A stretch of 64,000 nucleotides of DNA from Pseudomonas sp. UMAB-08 (GTDB taxonomy: Bacteria; Pseudomonadota; Gammaproteobacteria; Pseudomonadales; Pseudomonadaceae), in NCBI RefSeq assembly GCF_900095225.1, contig NZ_LT607434.1:1-64000 (forward strand), written 5' to 3'. The translations under genes were made by a program, and so were the position numbers. Shown here piece after piece: positions 26,442-36,086 of this stretch (position 1 is the first letter of the stretch; each line of letters begins with the position of its first letter). The notes beneath the pieces are model-generated. The model made no database searches. It was given only the letters and a program-made list of their open reading frames with translations, and was not told where the DNA came from.

Positions 26442-27696
26442 GCTTGTCTCCTCGGGCGCCACAGGGCAGGCGAAGCTCAGTGAGCGTCCCGCCTTCCTCA
26501 TGACTGTAGAGTTTTACCGAGCCACCTGCGCGGGTCACGCTGGCCTTGCTCAAAAATAGGCCGAGGCCGAAGCCTTTGCCTTTGGTGGTAAAAAACGGTT
26601 TGCCAATTTGTTCGGCGATTGCCGGCGGCACACCCGCCCCATGGTCACGAATACTGATGCAGATTTCTTCGGCGTCCCAGCCCAGATGCACTTCCAGCCC
26701 TTCCGGGCAAGCATCGGCGGCGTTGTTCAGCAGATTGAGCAATGCCTGAGTCAAGTCCGGCGGCGGCGCCAGGCGTGGCACCGTGCCTTGGCCCAGGCGC
26801 TGGAAGCGATAGCTGGCTTCAGGGCGCATCAGGTGCCAGCGGTTCAGGGCTTCGTCCAGCCAATCGGTGACGTCTTGTTCATCGATCGCCAATCGGCGGT
26901 TGGCTTCAGCCGCGCGCACCAGTTGTTGCAGGGTTTGCTTGCACTGTTGGACCTGCTCTTGCAGCACGCCGAGGTCTTCCTGTAACAGCGGATCGCTATG
27001 GTCCTGGCGCATTTCCTTGATCAACACGCTCATGGTCGCCAAGGGTGTACCCAATTCGTGGGCCGCGCCAGCTGCCTGGGTCGCGACCGCCAACAATTGT
27101 TGATCATGCAGGCCCTCCTCCCGACGCTCTGCACGCAGCTGCTCCTGACGCCGTAGCTCCTCGGCCATCTTCGCCGCGAAGAAAGTAATGACCGCCGCCG
27201 CCAGAGCAAAGCTCAGCCACATGCCATAGATCTGCATGTTCTCGCGGGCGATGGGAAAGGTGCCCATCGGATAGAACTGCACCAGTAACAGTGTGTAGCT
27301 GACCAGCGCCAGGCCCGAGAGCATCAGCGAATACAGCCACGGCAAGGTCACTGCGGCAATAGTCAGCGGCACCAGATAATAGGAAACAAACGGGTTGGTC
27401 GATCCGCCGGAGAAAAACAGCAGCACACTGTGGATCAGCATGTCGAATGCCAGCTGCACGGCGTATTCCAGCTCGGTAACCGGCCACGACGTGCGCAGAC
27501 GAATGGCCGTCATCACGCACAGGACCATGGAGAACCCGAGGGTGATCGCCAATGGCAGCCATGGCAGCGGCAGCAAGTCGAACAAATAGGCAATACCCAC
27601 CGAACCCGCTTGCGCGGCCAGTACCAACGTACGGATAACGGTCAGGCGCCACAGGTTCTGGCGGGTAGCTGAAAGCAGTTGAACGGGGGCGAGCAT
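26434..27696 (-). CDS. roxS: Redox sensor kinase RoxS (RegB/PrrB family)
   Basis: A 420-residue kinase started at MLAPVQLLSATRQN; a longer frame runs to 27744. Six membrane segments lie in residues 20-190. The quinone-site motif GGSTNPF lies in the loop between helices 3 and 4. The H-box is AGAAHELGTPLATM, followed by NLLNNAADA, DHGAGVP and GKGFGLGL. The redox Cys region is less certain. It is paired and overlapping with roxR; order and the neighbouring SIMPL gene match PA4493-PA4495. Confidence 0.95.
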   Translation of the reverse strand: MLAPVQLLSATRQNLWRLTVIRTLVLAAQAGSVGIAYLFDLLPLPWLPLAITLGFSMVLCVMTAIRLRTSWPVTELEYAVQLAFDMLIHSVLLFFSGGSTNPFVSYYLVPLTIAAVTLPWLYSLMLSGLALVSYTLLLVQFYPMGTFPIARENMQIYGMWLSFALAAAVITFFAAKMAEELRRQEQLRAERREEGLHDQQLLAVATQAAGAAHELGTPLATMSVLIKEMRQDHSDPLLQEDLGVLQEQVQQCKQTLQQLVRAAEANRRLAIDEQDVTDWLDEALNRWHLMRPEASYRFQRLGQGTVPRLAPPPDLTQALLNLLNNAADACPEGLEVHLGWDAEEICISIRDHGAGVPPAIAEQIGKPFFTTKGKGFGLGLFLSKASVTRAGGSVKLYSHEEGGTLTELRLPCGARGDKHE

Positions 27697-27818
27697 GAGC
27701 TCTCCTGATGAGCGCAGCAGGCGGATCGCAGCGAGTATAACCAAGCAGAGGTGAAAACAGCGAAAACTGCGTCAAAGCGCCACATACGCTAAAAAGACGC
27801 ACACGAGCCCGGGACAGG

Positions 27819-27860
27819 CTGTGGGGAGCGAATTCATTCATAAATGAATTCGTTCTCACA
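27819..27860. repeat. REP-like palindrome in the roxS/SIMPL intergenic region
   Basis: A 10-bp perfect stem CGAATTCATT/AATGAATTCG with loop CATA, extended by GTGGGGAG and CTCACAG flanks. The layout is typical of Pseudomonas REPs (GGGAGCGAATTCATTCG-type). Confidence 0.7.
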
Positions 27861-27958
27861 GGGGAATGGCTGCCGGAACCTGAAGGGTTCGTCTACAGTC
27901 TGATAGTTTTCCGGGTGACGGTTACCCGTCGCAGCCGGTTCGTTAACAAGGAGTTTTT

Positions 27959-28672
27959 ATGTTCAGCCTTCGCCCCACTGCCGCCCTCTTCGCCCTTGGC
28001 GCCGCAACGCTTGCCAGTCTGCCTGCGTTGGCTGAAGAGGTTCATTACAACCAGGTTTCCGTACGTGCCGAAGTCAGCCAGGAAGTCCAACGCGACTTGA
28101 TGATGGTCACGCTGTACAGCGAAGCGCAGGACACGGATCCGGCCAAACTGGCTGCACAAATCACCGAAACCATGAACAAGGCCCTCGGCCAGGCGCGTCA
28201 GGTCAAGGACATCACGATTCGTCAGGGCAGCCGCAACAGCTACCCGATCTATGATGACAAAGGCCAGAAAATCACCGGCTGGCGCGAACGCTCCGAATTG
28301 CGCCTCGAGAGCGCGGACTTTGCCGCACTCTCCAAACTGACCGGCGAACTGCTGGAGGATTTGAAAATGGGCGGCATGGACTTCGCCATCTCCCCTCCCA
28401 CGCGTAAAGCCAGCGAAGACACCCTGCTCAAGGACGCCGTCGCCGCCTTCAAAAACCGTGCGCAGCTGGTAACCGACGCCTTGGGTGGCAAGGGTTACAA
28501 ACTGGTCAACCTGAACCTCAATACGTCGGGTTATCCACAGCCATACCAACGCGCCCCCGTCATGATGATGAAAGCCGCCCGCGCCGAGTCAGCCCCCACT
28601 CCGGAAGTCGAAGCCGGTACCAGCCAGGTCAGTGTCAACGCCGATGGCGTGATCGAAGTGTTGATGCAGTGA
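27959..28672 (+). CDS. Periplasmic SIMPL-domain (DUF541) protein
   Basis: A 237-residue exported protein. The signal peptide ends LPALAEEVHYNQ. The SIMPL domain spans about 28-235, with SVRAEVSQEVQRDLMMVTLYSEAQ opening and ITIRQGSRNSYPIYDDKGQKITGWRERSEL in the middle. The family is found in cell envelopes; molecular function is poorly known and some members are linked to oxidative stress. An AAGGAG site precedes the ATG. Adjacent to roxRS as in PA4495, so redox control is plausible but unproven. Confidence 0.92.
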   Translation: MFSLRPTAALFALGAATLASLPALAEEVHYNQVSVRAEVSQEVQRDLMMVTLYSEAQDTDPAKLAAQITETMNKALGQARQVKDITIRQGSRNSYPIYDDKGQKITGWRERSELRLESADFAALSKLTGELLEDLKMGGMDFAISPPTRKASEDTLLKDAVAAFKNRAQLVTDALGGKGYKLVNLNLNTSGYPQPYQRAPVMMMKAARAESAPTPEVEAGTSQVSVNADGVIEVLMQ

Positions 28673-28679
28673 TGCCATC

Positions 28680-28709
28680 ACGGCGGCAGCCGCAGGTTGC
28701 CGCCGTTTT
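28680..28709 (+). terminator. Terminator of the SIMPL gene
   Basis: ACGGCGGCA, 9-base loop, TGCCGCCGT followed by TTT, starting 7 bp after the stop codon. Confidence 0.75.
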
Positions 28710-28895
28710 CTGTTCTTCCCCGCCCACATTCCGCCCTCCCGCCCGACCGTTGCCCTACAGCACTCGCTGCTCCGCCTGATTGGCATCCATTGCGCAAACC
28801 GTAAACTCCATCCCCGAAACACTTACTCATTCTTTTGCGTCGTGAGCAGCCCTGACACAGGGTGCATTGACGCGCCACTTTTTATGGAATCACGG

Positions 28896-30527
28896 ATGAA
28901 GCCTCTTAACACCCCTTCAGATAACCCTCATTACTACACCGAAGCGATGCATTTGATCTCTCAGATACCCATCGACGAAAAGCCGTCGTCATCGTCGCAG
29001 AATGGCGACACGGTAGACTTCGAAGCCGGCGCCGGGGACAAAAACAAATCGACCCACCGGACCATCGAAGAGGTGCTGGCCTCTGTCGCATTTAGCACCG
29101 ATAAGATTGAAGCCATTTACTTCGGTAACTGGTTGCGCGACTACTCGCAGTTGCTTGATCCCAAGATTGTGCGCGCAACTACGATGCCTAAAAATTTCCC
29201 GGACGTGCTCTCCCGTGAAGCGCTGACGCAGATAGTGGATGTACTGGCCATCCGTGAATTCCCCGCGCTGATGAAGATAGACCGGGATAAATTCAAGGTG
29301 ACGCCGCAGAGGCTGGGCGTCTATCGCCCAAGCGAACACATCGATAATCCTAGAGTGGTGAACCCTGAACCGGCCGACCCCAAGCATCGCGACGCAGACT
29401 TCGAACCCTGGGTTCTGCCTGACAATCCGGTGTTGCAAGTCGACTTCGAAACCTCGAAAAAGCGTTATATCCAAGGTTCGGTTGACGTCATGGTCGGCGA
29501 ATTGAAGAAGGCAATGCAGGAAGGGCCATCATCTACCGACGGGCTCAGGTCGTTCGGCGCAGCGCTGCATACCCTGGAAGATTTTTTTGCTCATTCCAAC
29601 TTCGTCGAACTTAGCTTGATCAAAACGGGCTACGCGGATGTGTTGCCATGGACCTCGAAAGCCGATTGCAAGCGGAGCCTGCCGCTGGTCACCGGCATGT
29701 TCGGTGCCAGCGATGTTATCGCCAGCCTGGCAGCTCCTCTCGGGGAGATATTATTTTCGACAGAAGACACAACGTTTGAACCCACCAAGGCTGGCTTTCG
29801 CTCTGAACAAGACCAACTGATCCTGATTTTGCTCGGTGAGCACCCAAACGAAATACTGCTCCCTGCCTTCGAAGGATACCTCCAGGTTCGTGATACATGG
29901 GCCGACTTGCCTTTTTCCGAATGGGTGGAGAAGTTGCAATGGCAACTGGGTACCCCCCTACAAGTACTGAGTAATGCTGTCGGTACAATCATGCAAGGCA
30001 TGCTGACATTGTTGGGAAACAGCATCGACGATAGCCAGACCTTGCTCGGTGACAACCCCAATACCAGTGGCTCAACTGACCCGACCCACTCACAGCTGGC
30101 CAAGGATCATGCCGAACACCCGCTTCATTCCCTTGCCGCATTACTGGCCCGGGATGCCGTTCTTCGAGTTGCACAAACCATACTGGGGCATTGGGAAGAT
30201 AAGCCGGGTGCCGATCCTGTAACGGTCGCATCCTCTTACTTCGTCCACCCTCAGGATTGCGACTGGCAGGATGGTAAGGTACGAGAGTGGGCCGAAAAAC
30301 ACCCCGACCTCGTCCTTAGCAGCACGCGAAAAAGCGACTTGGATAAAGTGCATGAGCACTTGCACAACAGCGTTGTTCAAGGACTGGAAAAATTTAAGGA
30401 AGACGGCTCCCGCTTTTTAAGCGCCTTGATTAGCACCGACACTAATCCCCTGCTTGAGATATGGAAGCTCACCCCTGCTGGGCGCGCAGCTACTCATATC
30501 AAGGAGTTCCTCGGGCCAAAGAACTAA
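28896..30527 (+). CDS. Het-C-domain protein (heterokaryon-incompatibility type)
   Basis: A 543-residue protein with the Het-C hallmark EAIYFGNWLRDYSQLLD near residue 80 and a later GAALHTLEDFFAHSNFVELSLI box. The second box resembles the metal-binding His/Asp pattern of zinc phospholipase C-like folds, which I infer to be structurally related. A stretch near 330-350 (LQVLSNAVGTIMQGMLTLLG) is amphipathic and could associate with membranes. There is no signal peptide. Start is uncertain: ATG 28896 is chosen, but ATG 28884 and GTG 28842 are in frame. In fungi Het-C acts in non-self recognition death; the bacterial role is unknown, with toxin or phospholipase ideas being inference. It splits the SIMPL-dppA neighbourhood and has no mobility gene or obvious immunity partner. 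Confidence 0.8.
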   Translation: MKPLNTPSDNPHYYTEAMHLISQIPIDEKPSSSSQNGDTVDFEAGAGDKNKSTHRTIEEVLASVAFSTDKIEAIYFGNWLRDYSQLLDPKIVRATTMPKNFPDVLSREALTQIVDVLAIREFPALMKIDRDKFKVTPQRLGVYRPSEHIDNPRVVNPEPADPKHRDADFEPWVLPDNPVLQVDFETSKKRYIQGSVDVMVGELKKAMQEGPSSTDGLRSFGAALHTLEDFFAHSNFVELSLIKTGYADVLPWTSKADCKRSLPLVTGMFGASDVIASLAAPLGEILFSTEDTTFEPTKAGFRSEQDQLILILLGEHPNEILLPAFEGYLQVRDTWADLPFSEWVEKLQWQLGTPLQVLSNAVGTIMQGMLTLLGNSIDDSQTLLGDNPNTSGSTDPTHSQLAKDHAEHPLHSLAALLARDAVLRVAQTILGHWEDKPGADPVTVASSYFVHPQDCDWQDGKVREWAEKHPDLVLSSTRKSDLDKVHEHLHNSVVQGLEKFKEDGSRFLSALISTDTNPLLEIWKLTPAGRAATHIKEFLGPKN

Positions 30528-30693
30528 GCAAACCTTGTAGGGAAACGAAGCAGTGCGGCATTCTGCGCTGTCTGATCGCTGTCGACATCCGCAAGCGCCA
30601 TTGTCGCGGGTTACGAACTCAGCGTTTATTGTGTCTGTCCACATCGCCGCATGATTCCAGACGACGCGTTTGCATCACTTTCTCGAGGCCGCT

Positions 30694-32295
30694 ATGGACA
30701 ATACCGCCTTTAAACCGCTGCTCCTCGCCGCCGCGCTGCTGGCCTGCACGCCTGTCGTCCAGGCCGCCAGCACCCTGGTGTACTGCTCGGAGGCCAGCCC
30801 TGCCGGCTTCGACCCGAGCCAATACACCAGTGGCACTGACTTCGATGCCTCGGCCGAAACCGTGTTCAACCGGCTGACGCAATTCGAACGCGGCAGTACT
30901 GAAGTCGAACCTGGCCTGGCCACCCGCTGGGAGGTGTCCAGCGATGGCCTGAGTTACACCTTCCACCTGCGCGAAAACGTTAAATTCCACACAACCGATT
31001 ACTTCACACCCACTCGGGACTTCAACGCCGACGATGTGTTGTTCACCTTCGATCGTCTGCTCGACCCGAATCATCCGTTTCGCAAGGCTTACCCATCCGA
31101 GTCGCCGTACTTCAACGACATGGGCCTGAACACCACGATCAAGAGCGTCGACAAGGTTGATGAACACACCGTGCGCTTCAGCCTGAACAACGTCGATGCA
31201 GCCTTTATCCAGAACCTGGCCATGAGCTTTGCCTCGCTCCAGTCCGCTGAATATGCCGCGCAGTTACTCAAGGAAGGAAAGGCCGCCGACATCAACCAGA
31301 AGCCCATCGGCACCGGGCCTTTCGTGTTCAAGCGTTACCAAAAAGACTCGCAGATCCGCTACAGCGCCAACCCGACGTATTGGAAGCCGGAGGATGTGAA
31401 GCTGGACAATCTGGTGTTTTCTATCAACAGCGATGCCGCAGTGCGCCTGCAAAAACTCAAGACCGGCGAATGCCAGGTCAGCGGCTACCCGCGCCCGCAA
31501 GACATCGAGCTGATGGAAAAAGACCCAAACATCCAGGTGCTCAGCCAGCCCGGTTTCAACCTTGGTTTTCTCGCCTATAACGTCACTCACACACCGCTGG
31601 ATCAGCTCAAGGTGCGCCAGGCGCTGGACATGGCCATCGACAAGCCGGCGATCATCAAGGCGGTTTACCAGAGCGCAGGGCAACTCGCGCAAAACGCCCT
31701 GCCACCCAACCAGTGGAGTTACGACCCAACGGTCAAGGATGCACCCTACGATCCGACCAAGGCCAGGCAACTGCTCAAGGAAGCGGGGATCGCGCCGGGC
31801 ACCGAAATCAGCCTGTGGGCCATGACCGTACAGCGGGCGTCGAACCCCAATGCGCGTATGTCAGCGCAGATGATCCAGGCCGATTGGGCAAAAATCGGGA
31901 TCAAGGCCAACATCGTCAGTTACGAATGGGGTGAGTACATCAAGCGCGCCAAGAGCGGCGAGCACGACGTGATGATTTATGGCTGGACCGGCGACAACGG
32001 CGACCCTGACAACTGGCTCGGCGTGCTCTACAGCTGCGCGGCGGTCAGCGGCAGCAACTTTGCCAAGTGGTGCGATCCGGCGTATGACACCTTGGTGCAA
32101 CAGGCCAAATTGAGCCGTGACCGCGCAGAGCGGATCAGGCTTTATCAACAGGCTCAGCACATTCTCAAGGAGCAGGTGCCGATTACTCCGATTGCCAACT
32201 CCAAGGTATTTCAGCCACTGCGCAAAGAAGTGCAGAACTTCAAACTCAGCCCGTTTGGCCTGACGCCGTTCTATGGCGTCAGCCTGAATAAATAG
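30694..32295 (+). CDS. dppA: Periplasmic dipeptide-binding protein of an ABC importer
   Basis: A 533-residue family 5 solute-binding protein from MDNTAFKPLLL, with GAGG at proper spacing and a signal peptide ending VVQA. YCSEASPAGFDPSQYTSG and the GWTGDNGDPDNWLGVLYSC region are typical of DppA proteins of this Pseudomonas cluster, and the two Cys near GECQVSG likely make a loop. It is the first of three paralogous binding proteins before the dppBCDF core, matching dppA1 of P. aeruginosa. Confidence 0.92.
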   Translation: MDNTAFKPLLLAAALLACTPVVQAASTLVYCSEASPAGFDPSQYTSGTDFDASAETVFNRLTQFERGSTEVEPGLATRWEVSSDGLSYTFHLRENVKFHTTDYFTPTRDFNADDVLFTFDRLLDPNHPFRKAYPSESPYFNDMGLNTTIKSVDKVDEHTVRFSLNNVDAAFIQNLAMSFASLQSAEYAAQLLKEGKAADINQKPIGTGPFVFKRYQKDSQIRYSANPTYWKPEDVKLDNLVFSINSDAAVRLQKLKTGECQVSGYPRPQDIELMEKDPNIQVLSQPGFNLGFLAYNVTHTPLDQLKVRQALDMAIDKPAIIKAVYQSAGQLAQNALPPNQWSYDPTVKDAPYDPTKARQLLKEAGIAPGTEISLWAMTVQRASNPNARMSAQMIQADWAKIGIKANIVSYEWGEYIKRAKSGEHDVMIYGWTGDNGDPDNWLGVLYSCAAVSGSNFAKWCDPAYDTLVQQAKLSRDRAERIRLYQQAQHILKEQVPITPIANSKVFQPLRKEVQNFKLSPFGLTPFYGVSLNK

Positions 32296-32317
32296 CAATC
32301 CGTAGCACTCTCGCGCT

Positions 32318-32344
32318 AACCGGGTGCATTTCACACGCCCGGTT
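32318..32344. terminator. Hairpin downstream of the first dppA gene
   Basis: AACCGGG and CCCGGTT arms with a 13-base loop start 23 bp after the stop. The lack of a U-tract makes it a weak terminator or processing stem. The remaining 220 bp before the next dppA gene may hold a separate promoter. Confidence 0.4.
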
Positions 32345-32566
32345 GCCCTCCTGCGGTGCAGCGAACTCCTCTGAAAACGACCACGCAAACGATCAAATTG
32401 GCACATAAGTACATGAATGCGACATTCTTGTACGTTCGTACCACTGTTTGGCGTTTCCTTGGCGCCACCATCTTGCTTTGGGTACGGCCCCTGCATAAGT
32501 ATCGGCAGGGTCGACTCACGAGGTCGCACCCTCTATCTAAAAAAATGACAACAACATGAGGCCACC

Positions 32567-34192
32567 ATGCTCAAAAACGCGGTCATTCCGTTTCTACTCA
32601 GCGCAGGTTTGATCGCCAGCGCTCCCTTCGCCCAAGCAGCTACCAATCTGGTGTTTTGCTCCGAAGGCAGCCCGGCCGGTTTCGACCCAGGCCAGTACAC
32701 CACCGGCACCGACTTCGACGCGTCAGCCGAGACCATGTTCAACCGTCTGAGCCAGTTCGAACGCGGCGGCACTGCGGTCATTCCAGGGTTGGCGACCAGC
32801 TGGGACATTTCCCCTGACGTCCTGACCTACACCTTCCATCTGCGCGACGGGGTGAAGTTCCACACCACGCCTTACTTCAAGCCGACGCGTGACTTCAATG
32901 CCGATGACGTGCTGTTCACGTTCAACCGCATGCTCAACAAAGACGATCCGTTCCGCAAAGCCTATCCGACCGAGTTCCCGTACTTCACCGACATGGGCAT
33001 GGACGAGAACATTACGAAGGTCGAGAAACTTGATGACCACACCGTCAAGTTCACGCTCAAGACCGTCGATGCTGCGTTCATCCAGAACATGGCCATGAGC
33101 TTCGCGTCCATCCAGTCCGCTGAATACGCTGCTCAGTTGCTTAAGGAAGGCAAGGCTCAGGACATCAACCAAAAGCCGATCGGCACCGGTCCGTTTGTGT
33201 TCAAGAGCTACCAGAAAGATTCGAACATCCGTTACACCGGCAACAAGGATTACTGGAAGCCTGAAGACGTCAAAGTCGACAGCCTGATCTTCGCCATCAC
33301 CACCGACCCGTCGGTGCGCATGCAGAAGCTCAAGAAAGGCGAATGCCAGATCACCCTGTTCCCGCGCCCAGCCGATCTAAAAGTGCTCGAAGCGGACAAA
33401 GAGCTGAAAATGCCTCACCAGGCGGGTTTCAACCTTGGTTACATCGCCTACAACGTGATGGACAAGATCAAGGGCAGCGACACGCCCAACCCGATGGCTC
33501 AGCTGAAAGTCCGTCAAGCGCTGGACATGGCGGTGAACAAACAGCAGATCATCGATTCCGTGTATCAGGGTGCGGGCCAACTGGCCGTCAACGCCATGCC
33601 GCCGACCCAATGGTCGTATGACACCACCATCAAAGATGCGGGCTACAACCCTGAGAAAGCCAAAGCGCTGCTCAAGGAAGCCGGCGTTAAAGAAGGGACC
33701 GAGATCACCCTGTGGGCGATGCCGGTTCAGCGTCCGTACAACCCCAACGCCAAGTTGATGGCCGAGATGCTCCAGTCCGACTGGTCGAAGATCGGTATCA
33801 AGGCCAAGATCGTCACGTACGAATGGGGCGAGTACATCAAGCGCGCCAAAGCAGGTGAAAACGGCGCGATGCTGATTGGCTGGAGCGGCGATAACGGTGA
33901 CCCGGATAACTGGCTGGGCACCCTGTTCGGTTGCGACGCACTGAACGGCAACAACTTCTCGAAATGGTGTGATAAACCGTACGACGCCATCATCAAGCAA
34001 GCCAAGGCAACCCCGGATCAGGCCAAGCGCACCGAACTGTACAAACAGGCGCAACACCTCCTCAAAGACGCGGTGCCGATGACCCCTATCGCGCACTCCA
34101 CCGTCTACCAACCTATGCGCAGCAACGTGCAGGACTTCAAGATCAGCCCGTTTGGTCTGAACTCCTTTTACGGTGTCAGCGTTAGCAAGTAA
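32567..34192 (+). CDS. dppA: Second dipeptide-binding protein
   Basis: A 541-residue paralogue of the preceding binding protein, with signal peptide MLKNAVIPFLL...PFAQA and near-identical blocks (FDPGQYTTGTDFDASAETMFNRL, AFIQNMAMSFAS, KPIGTGPFVF, YEWGEYIKRAKAGE, GWSGDNGDPDNW). A GAGG site sits 9 bp before the ATG. It carries an insertion KIKGSDTPNP near residue 310 absent from the first copy. It could correspond to dppA2 or dppA3 of P. aeruginosa. Paralogous binders probably widen the peptide range delivered to one DppBCDF. Confidence 0.92.
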   Translation: MLKNAVIPFLLSAGLIASAPFAQAATNLVFCSEGSPAGFDPGQYTTGTDFDASAETMFNRLSQFERGGTAVIPGLATSWDISPDVLTYTFHLRDGVKFHTTPYFKPTRDFNADDVLFTFNRMLNKDDPFRKAYPTEFPYFTDMGMDENITKVEKLDDHTVKFTLKTVDAAFIQNMAMSFASIQSAEYAAQLLKEGKAQDINQKPIGTGPFVFKSYQKDSNIRYTGNKDYWKPEDVKVDSLIFAITTDPSVRMQKLKKGECQITLFPRPADLKVLEADKELKMPHQAGFNLGYIAYNVMDKIKGSDTPNPMAQLKVRQALDMAVNKQQIIDSVYQGAGQLAVNAMPPTQWSYDTTIKDAGYNPEKAKALLKEAGVKEGTEITLWAMPVQRPYNPNAKLMAEMLQSDWSKIGIKAKIVTYEWGEYIKRAKAGENGAMLIGWSGDNGDPDNWLGTLFGCDALNGNNFSKWCDKPYDAIIKQAKATPDQAKRTELYKQAQHLLKDAVPMTPIAHSTVYQPMRSNVQDFKISPFGLNSFYGVSVSK

Positions 34193-34198
34193 GGGTGT

Positions 34199-34231
34199 TG
34201 TCACTGTGCTGTTACACACGGCGCAGTGACA
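34199..34231. terminator. Hairpin downstream of the second dppA gene
   Basis: TGTCACTGTGC and GCGCAGTGACA arms with an 11-base loop begin 7 bp after the stop codon. The rest of the 425-bp gap to the porin shows no supportable gene. In P. aeruginosa mdpA and psdR lie at about this position. Confidence 0.45.
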
Positions 34232-34617
34232 TCCACTTCCGGAACTTATAGACACTCACGTCAGCAGGGAAACGGCCTAATCAGCGGCTTCCCATGCTCT
34301 CTCGTCATGTTTCCTATAAGCCCTGAAGCACTCCGAATATTTACTGGACGGCCTGACGAACATAAGTTCGAAGGCTTATGGCTTTGCTATTCGCAAAAAT
34401 AGTTGAGTGCTCGAGAACACGTCGGGAACAGGGATGTTCCGTCGTCGTTTGCCCGACATTCATCCTGGGGCGAGATTTTCGCTCCCGGCAACGCCATTCC
34501 GGCGATTTGATGCCTTGCGTGCACAGGGGGCATTGAAGCGTGCAGTAGCCGTGTTCCATCAAGCCAGATCACCCATAAGACTGGCCCTTATAAAAGCAGT
34601 AAAGGGAGCTTCATACC

Positions 34618-35994
34618 GTGAGAAAGACCAGTACCGCTCTATTAGCCATGTCCATTACTACCTTGGGCGCCATGGCTCACGCAGAAAACGCCAGTCAGGC
34701 GTTCGTCCCGACAACGTTGAGTACCACCCACGCTCAAGACGGCGCAAAAGGCTTTATCGAAGACCAGCACCTGACAGGGTCCACCCGTAACTTCTACGCA
34801 CGGGAACGCAGCACGCGCGCAGACCTTTTCAGCTATCAAAAAGACGGCCAAAAAGTCCCCACCAACCGTCGCGATACCTGGACCCAAGGCACCATCCTCA
34901 ACTACACCTCGGGCTTCACCGAAGGCTCGGTCGGGATCGGTACTGAAGTCGCCGTTTACAACGAAGTCGCGCTTGAAGCGGGCCACGCACGTATCGCTGG
35001 CGGCGGAAACCGTACCCTCACTGACAGCAATGGTGATGCCGTCGACCAATGGAGCAAAATGGGCCTGGGCAACATCAAGGCGCGTATTTCCAACAGCACA
35101 TTGACGGCCGGTCGCCAGTCCATGAACACGCCGGTCATTGCCTACATCGGCAACCGTGCGCTGCCTTCGAGCTTCAACGGTTTCAGCCTGCTCAGCGAAG
35201 AGTTCAACAACCTGTCGTTCCAGGCGGGCAGCTTCGACCGCGTATCGCCGCGTACCGAACAGAGCATGACCCGGTTCCGCTCCGAGTACGCCAGCAGCAC
35301 CGCCACCGCCGACCGCCTGAGCATGGCCGGTGTCGACTACAAACCGTCCAAAGCCCTGACGGCCAGCTTCTACGCATCGGACCTGGAAGACTTCTGGAGG
35401 CAGTACTACGTCGGCATCACTCATGACGTGGGTGACACCTCGATCGTGGGCCTGACCACCGGGTTCAACTACTACAAAACCAAGGACTCAGGCCAAAGCA
35501 AACTCGGCGCGATCGACAACGACACCTTCAGCCTGTCGTTCACCGCGACGCACCTGGCGCACAGCCTGACCTTCGCGTACCAGGAAGTGGCCGGTAACGA
35601 GTACTTCGACTACGCCCACGAGACCAACGGCATCTTCCTGGCCAACTCCTTGCTCTCTGACTTCAACGGCCCGAACGAGAAATCCTTCCAGATCGGTTAC
35701 GTGCTGAACATGGCCGCGTACGGCATCCCGGGCCTGAAATTCAATGTGTACGAGGCTCGCGGCTGGGGCATCGACGGTACTCACTACGCCGGCACCGCTT
35801 ACGACGTGAAAAAGATGGACGGTGAAAAACACCAGGAGTACGGGATCGGCACCAGCTACACCCTGCAGAGCGGCCCTCTCAAGGACACCTCTGTGCGCGC
35901 GACTTACACCACCCACCGCGCCAGTGAGAATCAGGTCGACGGCAGCCTGAACGAGTTGCGGCTGGTGACCACGATTCCATTCAACATTCTTTAA
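34618..35994 (+). CDS. opdP: OprD-family peptide porin OpdP
   Basis: A 458-residue outer-membrane porin with a GTG start (AGGGAG 9 bp upstream). The signal peptide ends AMAHA. GFIEDQHLTGSTRNFYARE is the usual OprD mature motif, preceded here by an unusual 20-residue N-terminal extension. It ends LVTTIPFNIL rather than Phe. Lying between peptide-binding proteins it matches OpdP/OpdD (PA4501), which admits dipeptides and Arg-containing peptides in P. aeruginosa. Confidence 0.9.
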   Translation: MRKTSTALLAMSITTLGAMAHAENASQAFVPTTLSTTHAQDGAKGFIEDQHLTGSTRNFYARERSTRADLFSYQKDGQKVPTNRRDTWTQGTILNYTSGFTEGSVGIGTEVAVYNEVALEAGHARIAGGGNRTLTDSNGDAVDQWSKMGLGNIKARISNSTLTAGRQSMNTPVIAYIGNRALPSSFNGFSLLSEEFNNLSFQAGSFDRVSPRTEQSMTRFRSEYASSTATADRLSMAGVDYKPSKALTASFYASDLEDFWRQYYVGITHDVGDTSIVGLTTGFNYYKTKDSGQSKLGAIDNDTFSLSFTATHLAHSLTFAYQEVAGNEYFDYAHETNGIFLANSLLSDFNGPNEKSFQIGYVLNMAAYGIPGLKFNVYEARGWGIDGTHYAGTAYDVKKMDGEKHQEYGIGTSYTLQSGPLKDTSVRATYTTHRASENQVDGSLNELRLVTTIPFNIL

Positions 35995-36086
35995 ATCGTC
36001 GATAGCGCCTTGTGCGGCTGAAACCCGGAACCCTGCGCAATCAGCCGCACAGGCCATCACCGCTCATGTGTTTAAGGAGGGTCTAT

